From the NCBI RefSeq assembly GCF_000373565.1, contig NZ_KB891800.1:227526-291525 (forward strand): a stretch of 64,000 nucleotides of DNA, read 5' to 3'. The DNA is from Streptomyces sp. HmicA12. Lineage in GTDB: Bacteria; Actinomycetota; Actinomycetes; Streptomycetales; Streptomycetaceae. Of the stretch, positions 10,688 through 19,205 are shown in pieces. Each line of letters begins with the position of its first letter. Position 1 is the stretch's first letter. The translations under genes were made by a program, and so were the position numbers. A model generated the notes under the pieces. It searched no databases, had not been told where the DNA came from, and worked only from the letters and a program-made list of their open reading frames with translations.

Positions 10688-11467
10688 TCAGATGCTGATA
10701 GAGAAGGCGAGTGTCCCTACGAGCTTTCCGATCTCCCTCTGCAACCGACGGGCAGCGGGAAGCAGCTTCTCGGACTGACGGGAAGGGAGAGAAATGGCCA
10801 AAGTTGCGGCGGCCGAGCCGACGGTGATCGGGAACGCGGCGCAGGCCGTGCCGAGCGCGTACTCCTGGCGCTCCATGACGGGCTCCATGCGGCCGAGCGT
10901 GCCCAGCTTGCGCAGCAGGGCCCGGTCGTCGCGCACCGAGTACGGGGTGATGGACCGGGCGGGATAGCGGGCGAGGTGGTCCCGGCGCGCTTCCTCGTCG
11001 AGCTGGGAGAGCAGGCACTGGCCGATGGCGTGGGCGTGACCGGTCTCACGGAAGTCGGCCCACTCCTCGACGGCAGGATTCCCCGGGGTGTCGGCGACGG
11101 CGACGACCTCGATCTCCCCCTCGCGGTAGACCGCGAAATAGACGGGGACACCGAGCGTGTCGCGCCAGTGCTCCAGCGCTTCGGTGATCATGCTGCGACG
11201 TTTCTGCTGCGCTCCGCTGCTGCTCAGACGCTCGGCGGCATCGCCGAAAACGAAGACGCCCTTCTCCTTGCGGAGGTATCCCTCGTGGGTGAGTGTGCGC
11301 AGCAGGTGGTAGGCCGTGGGCAGGGCGACACCGGCCTCCCGCGCGAGTTGCTTGGCGGGAGCGCCTTCGTCGTGCGAGGCGACCGCCTCGAGCAGACGCA
11401 TGGCTCTTTGGACCGAGCCGATGAGCGTCGTCTGCGGAGAGGCGGATACGGGGTCAGCCGTGGCCAA
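10688..11467 (-). CDS. ssgR: SsgR, IclR-family activator of ssgA
   Basis: The 259-residue regulator has an IclR winged helix at about residues 15-75 (SVQRAMRLLEAV ... GVALPTAYHLLRTL) and an IclR effector domain to the C-terminus (GHAHAIGQCLL, ALGTACAAFPI). Its place directly upstream of ssgA identifies it as SsgR. The start is a TTG at 11467 with GGGAG 6 nt upstream; no better ATG or GTG is near. The ligand is not known. Confidence 0.92.
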   Translation of the reverse strand: MATADPVSASPQTTLIGSVQRAMRLLEAVASHDEGAPAKQLAREAGVALPTAYHLLRTLTHEGYLRKEKGVFVFGDAAERLSSSGAQQKRRSMITEALEHWRDTLGVPVYFAVYREGEIEVVAVADTPGNPAVEEWADFRETGHAHAIGQCLLSQLDEEARRDHLARYPARSITPYSVRDDRALLRKLGTLGRMEPVMERQEYALGTACAAFPITVGSAAATLAISLPSRQSEKLLPAARRLQREIGKLVGTLAFSISI

Positions 11468-11653
11468 GGTTCACTCCCGGTGCACGTGGGTCCCCCCGCG
11501 TACCCGGGGCTCACGGGGGCAAAGCCGTCGGATTCTGGACTTTAACCCTTGGCCACCGCTTGGCGCGGGCCCGGAACGGAAACTTCCCCCGGTCGTGCGA
11601 ACCGTCTCACGGCACAACCACCGCACCCCGCGCGGCATTTCGTGCCCCGCGTC

Positions 11654-11878
11654 TCACCAATCGCCGCCACGCGAGGACGAGGACCCCGTCATGAACTTCC
11701 GTACCAGGTAGATGACTCCGCCGACCAGGGCGGCGAACACCAGGATCTTGAAGAGCAGGTAGACGACGAAGCCGACGATGCTGGCGATCAGCCCGCCGAA
11801 CACGACCAGGGCGATGACCGGCACCGCGACCCACTTCACCCACCACGGCATGCCCTCGAATATCTCCCGCACCGTCAT
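11654..11878 (-). CDS. Small two-helix membrane protein (DUF5326-like)
   Basis: The 74-residue protein starts MTVREIFEGMPWWVKW, followed by two hydrophobic segments (about 13-35 and 37-60) and a Ser/Gly tail ending GGDW. GGAGAAGGAGCG precedes ATG 11878, which is far better than upstream in-frame starts. Conserved small membrane proteins with this N-terminus are found next to ssgR in Streptomyces; I believe the family is called DUF5326. No function is known. Confidence 0.75.
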   Translation of the reverse strand: MTVREIFEGMPWWVKWVAVPVIALVVFGGLIASIVGFVVYLLFKILVFAALVGGVIYLVRKFMTGSSSSRGGDW

Positions 11879-12038
11879 CGCTCCTTCTCCGTGTCCCGCA
11901 CCGGGACTCCTCCGCCGCCCCTTGTCGGGACTCTTCTGACTTCCTGCCTTCGATGCTGGCACGTCGAAGGCGCGAACAGGGCTCCGCGAGCCCTTGTCCT
12001 CCCCTGACCCGCCCCCTAGGGAACCCCGGGGTCCGGGG

Positions 12039-12356
12039 TCAGCTCTCCGGCGGAGAGAACACCACGAGCACCCGCAGATCCTCGCTGATGTGGTGGAACT
12101 TGTGGGCGACCCCGGCCGGGACGTACACCACGCTGCCTCGTCCGACCTGGGTGGTCTCCATGCCGACGGTGATCGAGGCGCGGCCGCTGACCACCAGGTA
12201 GACCTCGTCCTGCTGGTGCGGCTGCTGCGCGTCGTGCTCCCCCGCGTTCAACGCGTACAGCCCGACCGACATGTTCCGTTCGCGCAGGAACTGCAGATAC
12301 GCGCCGTCGTTGGCGACGCGTTCCGCCTCCAGTTCGTCCAGCCGGAATGCCTTCAT
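12039..12356 (-). CDS. Cupin-domain protein
   Basis: This is a 105-residue single-cupin protein. The first cupin motif is seen as HDAQQPHQQDEVYLVVSG and the second as GSVVYVPAGVAHKFHHI, giving the His/Glu metal ligands. ATG 12356 has GAGG 4 nt upstream; a GTG at 12374 is an alternative. It faces away from the phage-holin-like gene with a 72-bp gap. The substrate is not predictable. Confidence 0.82.
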   Translation of the reverse strand: MKAFRLDELEAERVANDGAYLQFLRERNMSVGLYALNAGEHDAQQPHQQDEVYLVVSGRASITVGMETTQVGRGSVVYVPAGVAHKFHHISEDLRVLVVFSPPES

Positions 12357-12428
12357 CGACCTCGTCGTCCCCACTGTCCACGCTCGTCACCGGCCATGTC
12401 ACCGGCCTCGTCTGCCACGATCAGACAC

Positions 12429-12806
12429 ATGATGAATTTCGTAGTCAAGACGATCGCCAATGCCGGCGCCCTGGCCGTGGCGGTGGCGGTGCTCGACAAG
12501 ATCACGCTGACCGGGGACAGCACGCCCAAGAAGATCGGCACGCTGATCGTCGTCGCGCTCATCTTCGGTCTGGTCAACCTCCTCGTGAAGCCGATCGTGA
12601 AGGTGCTGACCTTCCCGCTCTTCATCCTCACGCTGGGCCTGATCACGCTGATCGTGAACGCCCTGATGCTGCTGCTCACCTCGTGGCTCGCCGACAAGCT
12701 GGACCTGAGCTTCCACGTGGACGGCTTCTGGACCGCGATCCTCGGCGGCCTGATCATCTCGGTCGTCTCCTGGGCGCTGAACGTCTTCCTGCCCGACAAC
12801 GACTGA
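12429..12806 (+). CDS. Phage holin family 4 (PF04020-type) membrane protein
   Basis: The 125-residue protein is almost wholly hydrophobic, with four predicted helices. The pattern IFGLVNLLVKPIVKVLTFPLFILTLG is the signature of the YvlD/PF04020 family, cellular proteins and not necessarily holins. Two adjacent ATG codons (12429, 12432) have no ribosome binding site. It is followed 9 bp later by ptpA, so the two are probably cotranscribed. Confidence 0.82.
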   Translation: MMNFVVKTIANAGALAVAVAVLDKITLTGDSTPKKIGTLIVVALIFGLVNLLVKPIVKVLTFPLFILTLGLITLIVNALMLLLTSWLADKLDLSFHVDGFWTAILGGLIISVVSWALNVFLPDND

Positions 12807-12815
12807 GCCGCCGCG

Positions 12816-13325
12816 ATGACCACCACCCCGTTCCGTGTCTGTTTCGTCTGCACCGGCAACATCTGCCGCTCGCCCATGGCCGAGCACGTCTTCCGTTCGT
12901 ACGTCGACGAGGCGGGGCTCGGCGGCCTCGTCGAGGTCGACAGCGCGGGCACGGACGGCTGGCACGAGGGAGACGGCGCCGACCCGCGCACCGTGCACGT
13001 GCTGGAGGAGGGCGGCTACACGAGCGGTCACACGGCCCGTCAGTTCCACCGCGACCGGTTCGCCCGGCTCGACCTGGTGATCGCGCTCGACGCCGGCCAT
13101 CTGCGCGCCCTGCGGCGGATGGCGGCGACGCCGGAGGACGCCGAGAAGGTCCGGCTGCTGCGCTCGTACGATCCCGCGGCCGACGGCGACCTCGACGTCC
13201 CCGACCCGTACTACGGCGACATGGACGGCTTCGAGGAGTGCCTGAAGATGGTCGAGGCGGCGAGCGCCGGGCTGCTGGACGCCGTGCGCGAGGCGGTGGA
13301 GGGGCGGGCCACACCGGCCACCTAG
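12816..13325 (+). CDS. ptpA: Low-molecular-weight protein tyrosine phosphatase PtpA
   Basis: The 169-residue enzyme has the P-loop C12-TGNICR18-SP near the N-terminus and the general-acid loop D130-PYYG. It dephosphorylates phosphotyrosine; the S. coelicolor orthologue PtpA has been characterised and affects secondary metabolism. It follows the holin-like gene after 9 bp and ends before a strong terminator. Confidence 0.93.
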   Translation: MTTTPFRVCFVCTGNICRSPMAEHVFRSYVDEAGLGGLVEVDSAGTDGWHEGDGADPRTVHVLEEGGYTSGHTARQFHRDRFARLDLVIALDAGHLRALRRMAATPEDAEKVRLLRSYDPAADGDLDVPDPYYGDMDGFEECLKMVEAASAGLLDAVREAVEGRATPAT

Positions 13326-13344
13326 TACCGGTCTACGTACAACG

Positions 13345-13381
13345 AACGGTCCGAGCCTCCCCCCTCGTGGCTCGGACCGTT
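13345..13381 (+). terminator. Terminator after ptpA
   Basis: AACGGTCCGAGCC and GGCTCGGACCGTT form a 13-bp perfect stem with an 11-nt loop, 20 bp after the ptpA stop. There is no clear T-tract, which is common in Streptomyces. Confidence 0.8.
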
Positions 13382-13517
13382 CTCGGTTCTGCGCGCGAAG
13401 AACCGCGCAAACAAGGCTAGTTGACTGTGTGTCAGTGTCCAATCACGGTAGCGACAGAGACCTATCGACTTATTTATAGTTGGCGGACTCGAGGCCAGTG
13501 AAGGGAGGGGCGCCGCC

Positions 13518-14423
13518 ATGGATATCGCGCTGCTGCGCACCTTTGTGACGGTCCATCGGGCCGGGTCCTTCACCCGGGCCGCGGCCCTGCTCGGCCTCTC
13601 GCAGCCGGCGGTCACGTCCCAGATCCGCACGCTGGAGCGGCAGTTGGGGCGCCCGTTGTTCCTGCGACAGGCGCGGGGCGTGACGCCCACGACGATCGGT
13701 GACGAGCTGGCGCACCGGACGTCCCCGCATCTCGACGCCCTCGTGGAGATCACGGAGGCCGGGCTCGACGAGGAGTCCGCCTTCCGCACCCTGCACCTCG
13801 CCGGACCTCCGGAGTTCACCGCGGAGCGCGCCCTGCCCACTCTGACTGCGCTGACCAGGGACGACGGCCAGAGTGTCGCCTTGCGGGCGTCCTTCGGCAC
13901 CGCCGAGGAGACCCTGGAGGGGCTCGCCGCCGGGCATCATGATCTGGCCATCACGACGGCCCGTCCCCGGGGCCCGCTGCTCACGGCGACTCCGCTCTGT
14001 GACGAGGAGCATGTCCTGGTCGCGGCGCCGCGCTGGGCGGCCCGCATCGGCTCCGGCAGGCTGCATCGCGACGCGGCGCCCTCGCTGGAGAAGTTCCCGG
14101 TGGTCGAGGTGCACGAGTCGCTCCCGTTGATGACGCGGTACTGGACGGCGGTCTTCGACTCCCGACCCGCGGTGTCCGGCACGGTCGTCGTGCCCGATCT
14201 GCGCGCGGTCCTGGCCTGCGTGATCGCGGGGGCGGGGCTCGCCGTCCTGCCGCGCTACCTGTGCGATCCGGCCCTGGACCGCGGCGAGATCGTCGCCCTG
14301 CTCGATCCGCCGGTGCCGCCGCTGCGCACGTACTTCCTGGTCGTGCGCACCGGCACACTCGCCCTGCCGCACATCGCGCGGGCGCACGAGTGGCTGTTGC
14401 GCGCTGCCGTCGACTGGTCGTGA
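13518..14423 (+). CDS. LysR-family transcriptional regulator
   Basis: The 301-residue protein has a LysR helix-turn-helix at residues 3-60 (SFTRAAALLGLSQPAVTSQIRTLERQLGRPLF) and a two-lobed effector-binding domain. ATG 13518 follows AAGGGAGGGG. An AT-rich stretch with a TAT-N10-ATA dyad at about 13463-13478 upstream looks like a LysR (T-N11-A) site. No divergent target gene is present, so the regulon is unknown. Confidence 0.88.
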   Translation: MDIALLRTFVTVHRAGSFTRAAALLGLSQPAVTSQIRTLERQLGRPLFLRQARGVTPTTIGDELAHRTSPHLDALVEITEAGLDEESAFRTLHLAGPPEFTAERALPTLTALTRDDGQSVALRASFGTAEETLEGLAAGHHDLAITTARPRGPLLTATPLCDEEHVLVAAPRWAARIGSGRLHRDAAPSLEKFPVVEVHESLPLMTRYWTAVFDSRPAVSGTVVVPDLRAVLACVIAGAGLAVLPRYLCDPALDRGEIVALLDPPVPPLRTYFLVVRTGTLALPHIARAHEWLLRAAVDWS

Positions 14424-14448
14424 AACGGGGGCGCGGACGGTGCGGAAT

Positions 14449-14462
14449 GTTTCACGTGGAAC
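14449..14462. other. parS: parS-like site with one mismatch
   Basis: GTTTCACGTGGAAC differs from parS at one position (A to G). It lies between the LysR gene and the NUDIX gene. Binding by ParB may be weaker. Confidence 0.6.
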
Positions 14463-14483
14463 CAGTCGGGCCACATTTCTCCC

Positions 14484-14966
14484 ATGACCGTCCGACCCGT
14501 GGTCAAGCGCACCGCACGCGCCGTTCTGCTCGACGGCGACGACCTGATCCTGATCAAGCGGACCAAGCCCGGCGTCGATCCGTACTGGCTGACCCCCGGT
14601 GGCGGAGTCGAGCCGGAGGACACGACTGTCGTGGACGCCCTGCACCGTGAGGTGCACGAGGAACTCGGCGCCAAGATCACCGATGTGGTGCCCTGCTTCG
14701 TGGACACCGTCGAGCACATCGGCGAGGACGGCGGCGCGACCGGCGTGAAGGTCCAGCACTTCTTCGTCTGCCGCCTGGAGTCCATGGACCTCGACCAGCG
14801 GCACGGCCCCGAGATCGACGAGCCGTGCGGCGAGTACGAGATCGTGCGGGTGCCGTTCACCCGAGTCGGCATCGCCTCGGTCCACCTGGTGCCGCTCTCG
14901 CTGCGCCACTACCTGGACGGCAACATCGAGGGCGTACGGGCGATGCACGCGCCCGATCTGGGCTGA
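14484..14966 (+). CDS. NUDIX hydrolase
   Basis: The 160-residue protein has a NUDIX box around residues 38-62 ending LHREVHEELGA, with the catalytic REVHEE glutamates present. The earlier conserved glutamate of the box is replaced by Thr, with Glu and Asp two and one positions before, so the box is slightly irregular. It probably hydrolyses a nucleoside-diphosphate-linked compound; the substrate is unknown. The one-mismatch parS copy lies 21 bp upstream of the ATG. Confidence 0.85.
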   Translation: MTVRPVVKRTARAVLLDGDDLILIKRTKPGVDPYWLTPGGGVEPEDTTVVDALHREVHEELGAKITDVVPCFVDTVEHIGEDGGATGVKVQHFFVCRLESMDLDQRHGPEIDEPCGEYEIVRVPFTRVGIASVHLVPLSLRHYLDGNIEGVRAMHAPDLG

Positions 14967-14994
14967 GGACGTCGATCACGTACGCGTACGGGGG

Positions 14995-16482
14995 TCAGCT
15001 CCCGGCGGCGACCAGGTCCTCCAGCGAGTCGTGCCGGATCCGGTCGCCGGGGATGCCGATGGAGCGCAGGGCGTCGACACCGCTGCGGATCATGCCGGGC
15101 GGGCCGGAGAGATAGGCGTCGTACTCGTGCCAGGGGCCGTACTCGCGGACCGCGTCCGGGAGCTGGAGATGGGCCAGCTGGTCGACGATCGGGCGGACCG
15201 CGAGCCAGGGGTGGCTCTGCTGGAGACGCAGCATCGTGTCGATGTCGTACAGGTCGTGGTCGGTGCGGGCGCCGTAGAACACCTCGACCGGGCGCCGCTC
15301 GCCGTGCTCGGCGACGTCCTCCACCAGTGCCTTGATGGGCGCGATGCCGGTGCCGCCGCCCAGGCAGAGCAGACCGCTGTCGGTGTTGTGGTCGACCGTC
15401 ATGGAACCGGCGGGCGGGCCGAGGCGCAGCACGTCGCCGGGGCGGGCGCGGTGCACCAGGGCGTTGGAGACCCAGCCGGCCGGGACCGCCTTCACGTGGA
15501 ACGAGAGCAGTCCGTCGGAGCGGGGCGCCGACGCGAACGAGTAGTGGCGCCAGATACGCGGCCACCACGGCGTCTCGAGGGTCGTGTACTGCCCGGCCAG
15601 GAACGGGTACGGCTGATCGGGCCGCACGGTGACGACAGCGATGTCAGGGGTGCGCAGATCGTGCGAGACGACCTCGGCGAGCCACCAGGCGGGCGCCTTC
15701 ATCTCGTCCTCGGCCGCCGCGTCGATCATGACCTGGGAGATCGTGGTGTAGGTGCGGACCCAGGCGGCCTCCGCCTCGGCGCTCCACGTAGTCGTCGCGT
15801 AGCGGGTCAGCGCCGCGATGAGGCATTCGCCGACGGCCGGGTAGTGCTCGGCGTGCGTTCCGTACTTGCGGTGGCCTCTGCCCAGGTTCTTCAGGTACGG
15901 GACCAGGACGAGCTTGTTGTCGACGTGCTCGGCGGCGGTCAGCAGCGCCCTGAGGAGCCGGTCGCGCTGGGTGTCCATCGCGGCGGGGAAGAGCTGGCGC
16001 AGCTCCGGGTGGCGCACGAAGAGCAGCGCGTAGAAGTACGAGGTGACCTGGTCGGCGACGGGGCCGACCTCCTCCATCGTGCGGCGGACGAGGATCGCGT
16101 CGGGGGAGCCGTTGTCGCCCAGCGAACGCGGGGGGCGGGGTTCGGCGACGGGCCCGGTGGGGGCGGCGGGCGGTGCGTCGGCAGGGTTCGGCCGCACGGG
16201 CGCGGACGGCGGCTCGCGGCGGTCACGCGGCTCGCGAGGGTCACGCGGCTCGCGAGGGTCACGCGGCTCGGGTATTCGGCCTTCGCCGGCGTCCTGCCCG
16301 GCCGGTGCCGGTGCTTGTGCCGGTGCCGGGCGGCCCACAGGGCGTATCGGGGCGACTCGGCGGGCCTCAGCGGCCTCCTGGCCGGGTCCGCCGGTCGCCG
16401 GATCCGGGGTCTTGCGCGGCGTGAACCAGCCGCCCCCGCCGTCCGAACCGGAATCGGCCGACGTAGTGGTCGGAGCGTCCAT
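14995..16482 (-). CDS. Flavohemoprotein-like globin/FAD/NAD reductase with a disordered N-terminus
   Basis: The 495-residue protein has a low-complexity Pro/Arg/Ala N-terminus of about 120 residues, then a globin domain (FYALLF..HPEL with the B10-type Tyr; GHRKYG with the proximal His; EHYPAVGE), then an FAD domain (RHYSFAS) and an NAD(P) domain (LGGGTGIAPIKA). Flavohemoglobins oxidise NO to nitrate. The long tail, built in part from 18-bp DNA repeats, is unlike Hmp (about 400 residues). ATG 16482 was chosen; ATG 16503 is possible. The FAD motif differs from classical Hmp RxYSL, so the activity needs testing. Confidence 0.82.
   Translation of the reverse strand: MDAPTTTSADSGSDGGGGWFTPRKTPDPATGGPGQEAAEARRVAPIRPVGRPAPAQAPAPAGQDAGEGRIPEPRDPREPRDPREPRDRREPPSAPVRPNPADAPPAAPTGPVAEPRPPRSLGDNGSPDAILVRRTMEEVGPVADQVTSYFYALLFVRHPELRQLFPAAMDTQRDRLLRALLTAAEHVDNKLVLVPYLKNLGRGHRKYGTHAEHYPAVGECLIAALTRYATTTWSAEAEAAWVRTYTTISQVMIDAAAEDEMKAPAWWLAEVVSHDLRTPDIAVVTVRPDQPYPFLAGQYTTLETPWWPRIWRHYSFASAPRSDGLLSFHVKAVPAGWVSNALVHRARPGDVLRLGPPAGSMTVDHNTDSGLLCLGGGTGIAPIKALVEDVAEHGERRPVEVFYGARTDHDLYDIDTMLRLQQSHPWLAVRPIVDQLAHLQLPDAVREYGPWHEYDAYLSGPPGMIRSGVDALRSIGIPGDRIRHDSLEDLVAAGS
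16223..16270. repeat. 18-bp in-frame tandem repeat, 2.7 copies
   Basis: The unit TCACGCGGCTCGCGAGGG occurs at 16223-16240 and 16241-16258, with a partial third at 16259-16270. In the flavohemoprotein-like gene it is read as Glu-Pro-Arg-Asp-Pro-Arg. Exact copies suggest recent slippage and likely length variation between strains. Confidence 0.9.
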
Positions 16483-16920
16483 GCTGTGCCTCGCCTCGAA
16501 CATCTTTCGGTCGGTCTACGTACTTCCACGCTCTGCGGCGCTCTTCTGCGCGCTTCGGCGAGCGGAAGCCCTGCGGTTTCCCCCGTGTGGTTCGACAGTC
16601 AATGCGGCCCCACATTGAACACTGCATTCCGGCCCGCTACGGACAAGTAAGGCAAGAGTGTGACATTGTCCGCAGTCCTCTCAGCGCAGCTTGCCATGCG
16701 GTGTCAATGCACCGAACGCATAGCGGAAAGTGCAGGTCTTCGATCTCTTCGTACGGTTAGGCTGCGTGGGCCTGCGCGTGCCGCGGCTCCCGCTCCCCCT
16801 TGGGCTTCTCCGGTCCGGGCGTGAACCGGAGTCGACCCTACCGGCAGCCGCCGGGGCCACAAGCCCCTCCCGTCTTAACCGCCGTTCTGACCGGTCTCGC
16901 GCTCTCTGCAATTCGCTCAA
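16483..16920. other. Intergenic region upstream of the flavohemoprotein-like gene
   Basis: This 438-bp gap lies between two minus-strand genes and has no supported gene. It contains TCAATG-N8-CATTGA (16599-16618), a possible operator for the flavohemoprotein-like gene. No other clear signal was seen. Confidence 0.4.
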
Positions 16921-17559
16921 TTACCGGCCCCGCCGCACCAATTCGTACGCCTCTCGCAGATCACGTCCCGTATAGGAGTGCGTGGCGAGTCCCACAACGT
17001 ACTGATCCGCATTGACCGCGACCGATACCGGCACGGCGCCGAAGAGATCCACGTCCGACAGGGAGTCGCCGTACGCAATGCAATCCTCCTGCCCCACCCC
17101 GAACCCTTCACACAGGCGGTTCGCGATCTTCACCTTGGCCGCGGCGCTGAGGACTCCCGCCGGGTCGACGGGCTCGGTGAACGGAACGGCCGGGAAGCGC
17201 GATCCGCAGGCCGCGTGCGCGCCCCACGCCGTAAGTCGCTCCACGAAGAACGACGGCGAGAGCGAGACCACCGCGCAGTAGTCCCCGCGCTCACGGATCT
17301 CCGCCCAGGTCTCCCGGATGCCCAGGAGCCAGGGCGCTCCCTCGAACGCGGCCGCGACATGGTCGACCGTCAGCTGCGACCACAGGGCGTGGATGCGGCG
17401 GGCGTACTCCGGCGGACCGATGCGCTGCGCGCCGATCTCGACGTCCAGGGCGAGCGTCTCGGCCTCCAGGCCGAGTTGCCGCGATATCTGCACGGGCGCC
17501 GAGGTGCCGTGCAGGAGCGTTCCGTCGAGGTCGAAGAGGTGCAGTCTCGGTCGCGTCAT
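16921..17559 (-). CDS. HAD-superfamily phosphatase (HAD-IB type)
   Basis: The 212-residue protein has motif I as FDLDGTLL near the N-terminus, motif II as SLSP, and motif III/IV as KVKIANRL ... AYGDSLSDVDLF. The layout is that of phosphoserine-phosphatase-like HAD enzymes. ATG 17559 fits the motif start but has no clear ribosome binding site. Divergent from a GNAT gene across a gap holding a parS site. The substrate is unknown. Confidence 0.85.
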   Translation of the reverse strand: MTRPRLHLFDLDGTLLHGTSAPVQISRQLGLEAETLALDVEIGAQRIGPPEYARRIHALWSQLTVDHVAAAFEGAPWLLGIRETWAEIRERGDYCAVVSLSPSFFVERLTAWGAHAACGSRFPAVPFTEPVDPAGVLSAAAKVKIANRLCEGFGVGQEDCIAYGDSLSDVDLFGAVPVSVAVNADQYVVGLATHSYTGRDLREAYELVRRGR

Positions 17560-17626
17560 GGACGCCGACGCTAGTGCCCCGGACCGCCCCACCCCTGGAC
17601 TCCTGTGAAACCGGCATCGGCACCTT

Positions 17627-17640
17627 GTTTCACGTGAAAC
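17627..17640. other. parS: parS site (exact)
   Basis: GTTTCACGTGAAAC lies in the divergent gap between the HAD phosphatase and GNAT genes. Confidence 0.92.
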
Positions 17641-17758
17641 TTCGTCGCCCGGCACCCGACGGGCCGACGTCGTGCCTGCCCCGACGTGGCCGAAAGCACC
17701 GGGCCACTGCAGGCAAAGTGGTGGACGGCACCGCCCTGAGTCCGACAGCCTGACCTGC

Positions 17759-18625
17759 GTGTCGACACCTTCCCTCTCCGATCTGCCCATTCGCCGCCTC
17801 ACCCGGCGCGATGTCCTGGCCTGCGCCGACCTCTCGGAGGACCGCGGCTGGCCCCGCGAAGAACACAAGTGGGGCCTGCTGCTGACCGCCGGTACGGGCT
17901 ACGGCATCGACGACCCCGAAGGCGGGCTCGTCAGTGCCTGCGTGGTGACCGAGTACGGGCCCGGGGAGCGGCCCGAGCTCGGCGCGATCGGCATGGTCCT
18001 GGTCGCCGAACGTCACGCGCGCCAGGGAGTCGGCAGGCGCCTGATGCAGTACGTCGTCGAGCGGGCGGGCACGACCCCGCTGACGCTGCACGCGACACCG
18101 TACGGACGGCCGCTCTACGAAGAGCTGGGGTTCAAGGTCACCGGCCGGGCCGAGATGGTCCGCGGCCGGTTCGTCGCGGGCGGTGCGGAGCCCACGGTCG
18201 CCACCCGCCCGGCCACCGCGGAGGACCTCACGGCGATCCTGCGACTGGACGCCGAGGTCTTCGGCCCCGACCGCACTCACATCATCGCGCGGCTGCCGGC
18301 CTTCGCGGACCAGCTGCGCGTGGCCGAGCAGGGCGGCGAGCTCATCGGCTACGCGGCCGCCTGGCCCAACATGGACACGCACGTCGTCGGCCCCCTCATC
18401 GCCCGTGACACCGAGACGGCGAAGGCGCTGGTCGCCTCCCTCGCGGAGGGCACGGACCGGCCGCTGCGCACCGACATCGACGTACGCCACGAAGAGTTGC
18501 GCGCGTGGGTGAAGGAGCGCGGCCTGGAAGGCGTCAGCTTCAACGCGGTGATGAACTACGGTGCGCCGGACCTGCCCGGCGACTGGACCCGCCGCTTCGC
18601 TCCGCTGACGGTCGCCGCGGGCTGA
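17759..18625 (+). CDS. GNAT-family N-acetyltransferase (two-domain)
   Basis: The 288-residue protein has an N-terminal GNAT domain with the acetyl-CoA loop VAERHARQGVGRRL (near residue 82) and LYEELGFKVTG, and a second, more divergent GNAT-like half beginning near residue 145 (TRPATAEDLTAILRLDAEVFG). GTG 17759 was chosen because the domain begins just after. No ribosome binding site is visible. The substrate is unknown. Confidence 0.82.
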   Translation: MSTPSLSDLPIRRLTRRDVLACADLSEDRGWPREEHKWGLLLTAGTGYGIDDPEGGLVSACVVTEYGPGERPELGAIGMVLVAERHARQGVGRRLMQYVVERAGTTPLTLHATPYGRPLYEELGFKVTGRAEMVRGRFVAGGAEPTVATRPATAEDLTAILRLDAEVFGPDRTHIIARLPAFADQLRVAEQGGELIGYAAAWPNMDTHVVGPLIARDTETAKALVASLAEGTDRPLRTDIDVRHEELRAWVKERGLEGVSFNAVMNYGAPDLPGDWTRRFAPLTVAAG

Positions 18626-18630
18626 CACCG

Positions 18631-18699
18631 CCCCATCAACAGCTCCGCCCCCAAGTGCCGCTGTCGTGCGGCGACTTGGGGGCGGAGCTGTTGATGGGG
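18631..18699. terminator. Very long bidirectional hairpin terminator
   Basis: Arms 18631-18656 and 18674-18699 are perfect 26-bp inverted complements. The loop itself holds a GCCGC/GCGGC stem, giving about 31 base pairs in all. It fills the gap between convergent genes and ends 2 bp from the next stop codon. Confidence 0.9.
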
Positions 18700-18701
18700 G
18701 C

Positions 18702-19124
18702 TCAGGCGAGCGTGTCGACGGCCTCGGTGGCGAAGCCGTGGTCCTGCTCGGGCGCACCGCCACCGACGCCGACGGCACCGATGAGGCGGCCGTCGCGGTG
18801 GACGGGCAGGCCGCCGGCGATGAACAGCAGCGGCTGGTCGAGGGCGGTGGGCAGGGTGTGGAAGGGCCCGTCCGGCTTGACCAGGTCGACCAGGTCGGCG
18901 GTCGGGGCGTTCAGCTGCAGCGCGGTGTACGCCTTGCGGGTGCTGGTCTCCCCGGAGATGAGGACGGCGCGGTCGTCACGGCGGAAGGCGAGGAGGTGAC
19001 CGCCCGCGTCGAGGACGGTGACGCTGACGGCCACTCCGGCCTCCTCGGCCGCACGGCGGGCGGCGGAGACGAGGGTCTCGGCGTCCTCGATGGTCAGCGG
19101 GGCGACGGCGGTGGGGGTGCTCAT
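18702..19124 (-). CDS. GlcG/HbpS-family protein (DUF336)
   Basis: The 140-residue protein belongs to the family of haem-degrading and small-molecule-binding HbpS/GlcG proteins. GVAVSVTVLDAGGHLLAFRRDD and GGLPVHRDGRLIGAVGVGGG are the family motifs. No signal peptide is visible, so unlike HbpS it is probably cytosolic. ATG 19124 has GGAG 11 nt upstream. It follows the MFS gene by 81 bp on the same strand and may share its regulation. Confidence 0.85.
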   Translation of the reverse strand: MSTPTAVAPLTIEDAETLVSAARRAAEEAGVAVSVTVLDAGGHLLAFRRDDRAVLISGETSTRKAYTALQLNAPTADLVDLVKPDGPFHTLPTALDQPLLFIAGGLPVHRDGRLIGAVGVGGGAPEQDHGFATEAVDTLA

Positions 19125-19205
19125 GAGGTGGTGCTCCTTGCGAGGTGATGCTGGTTGACGCGAATTCAGGGGAGACGAGAGGGCGGCCGTGGGGCGGCGC
19201 TCGGG

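Noticed and set aside
18631..18699. Long hairpin as an IS end or REP element
   Set aside because: No transposase or target duplication is nearby and there is no second copy in the window, so I kept it as a terminator with a question.
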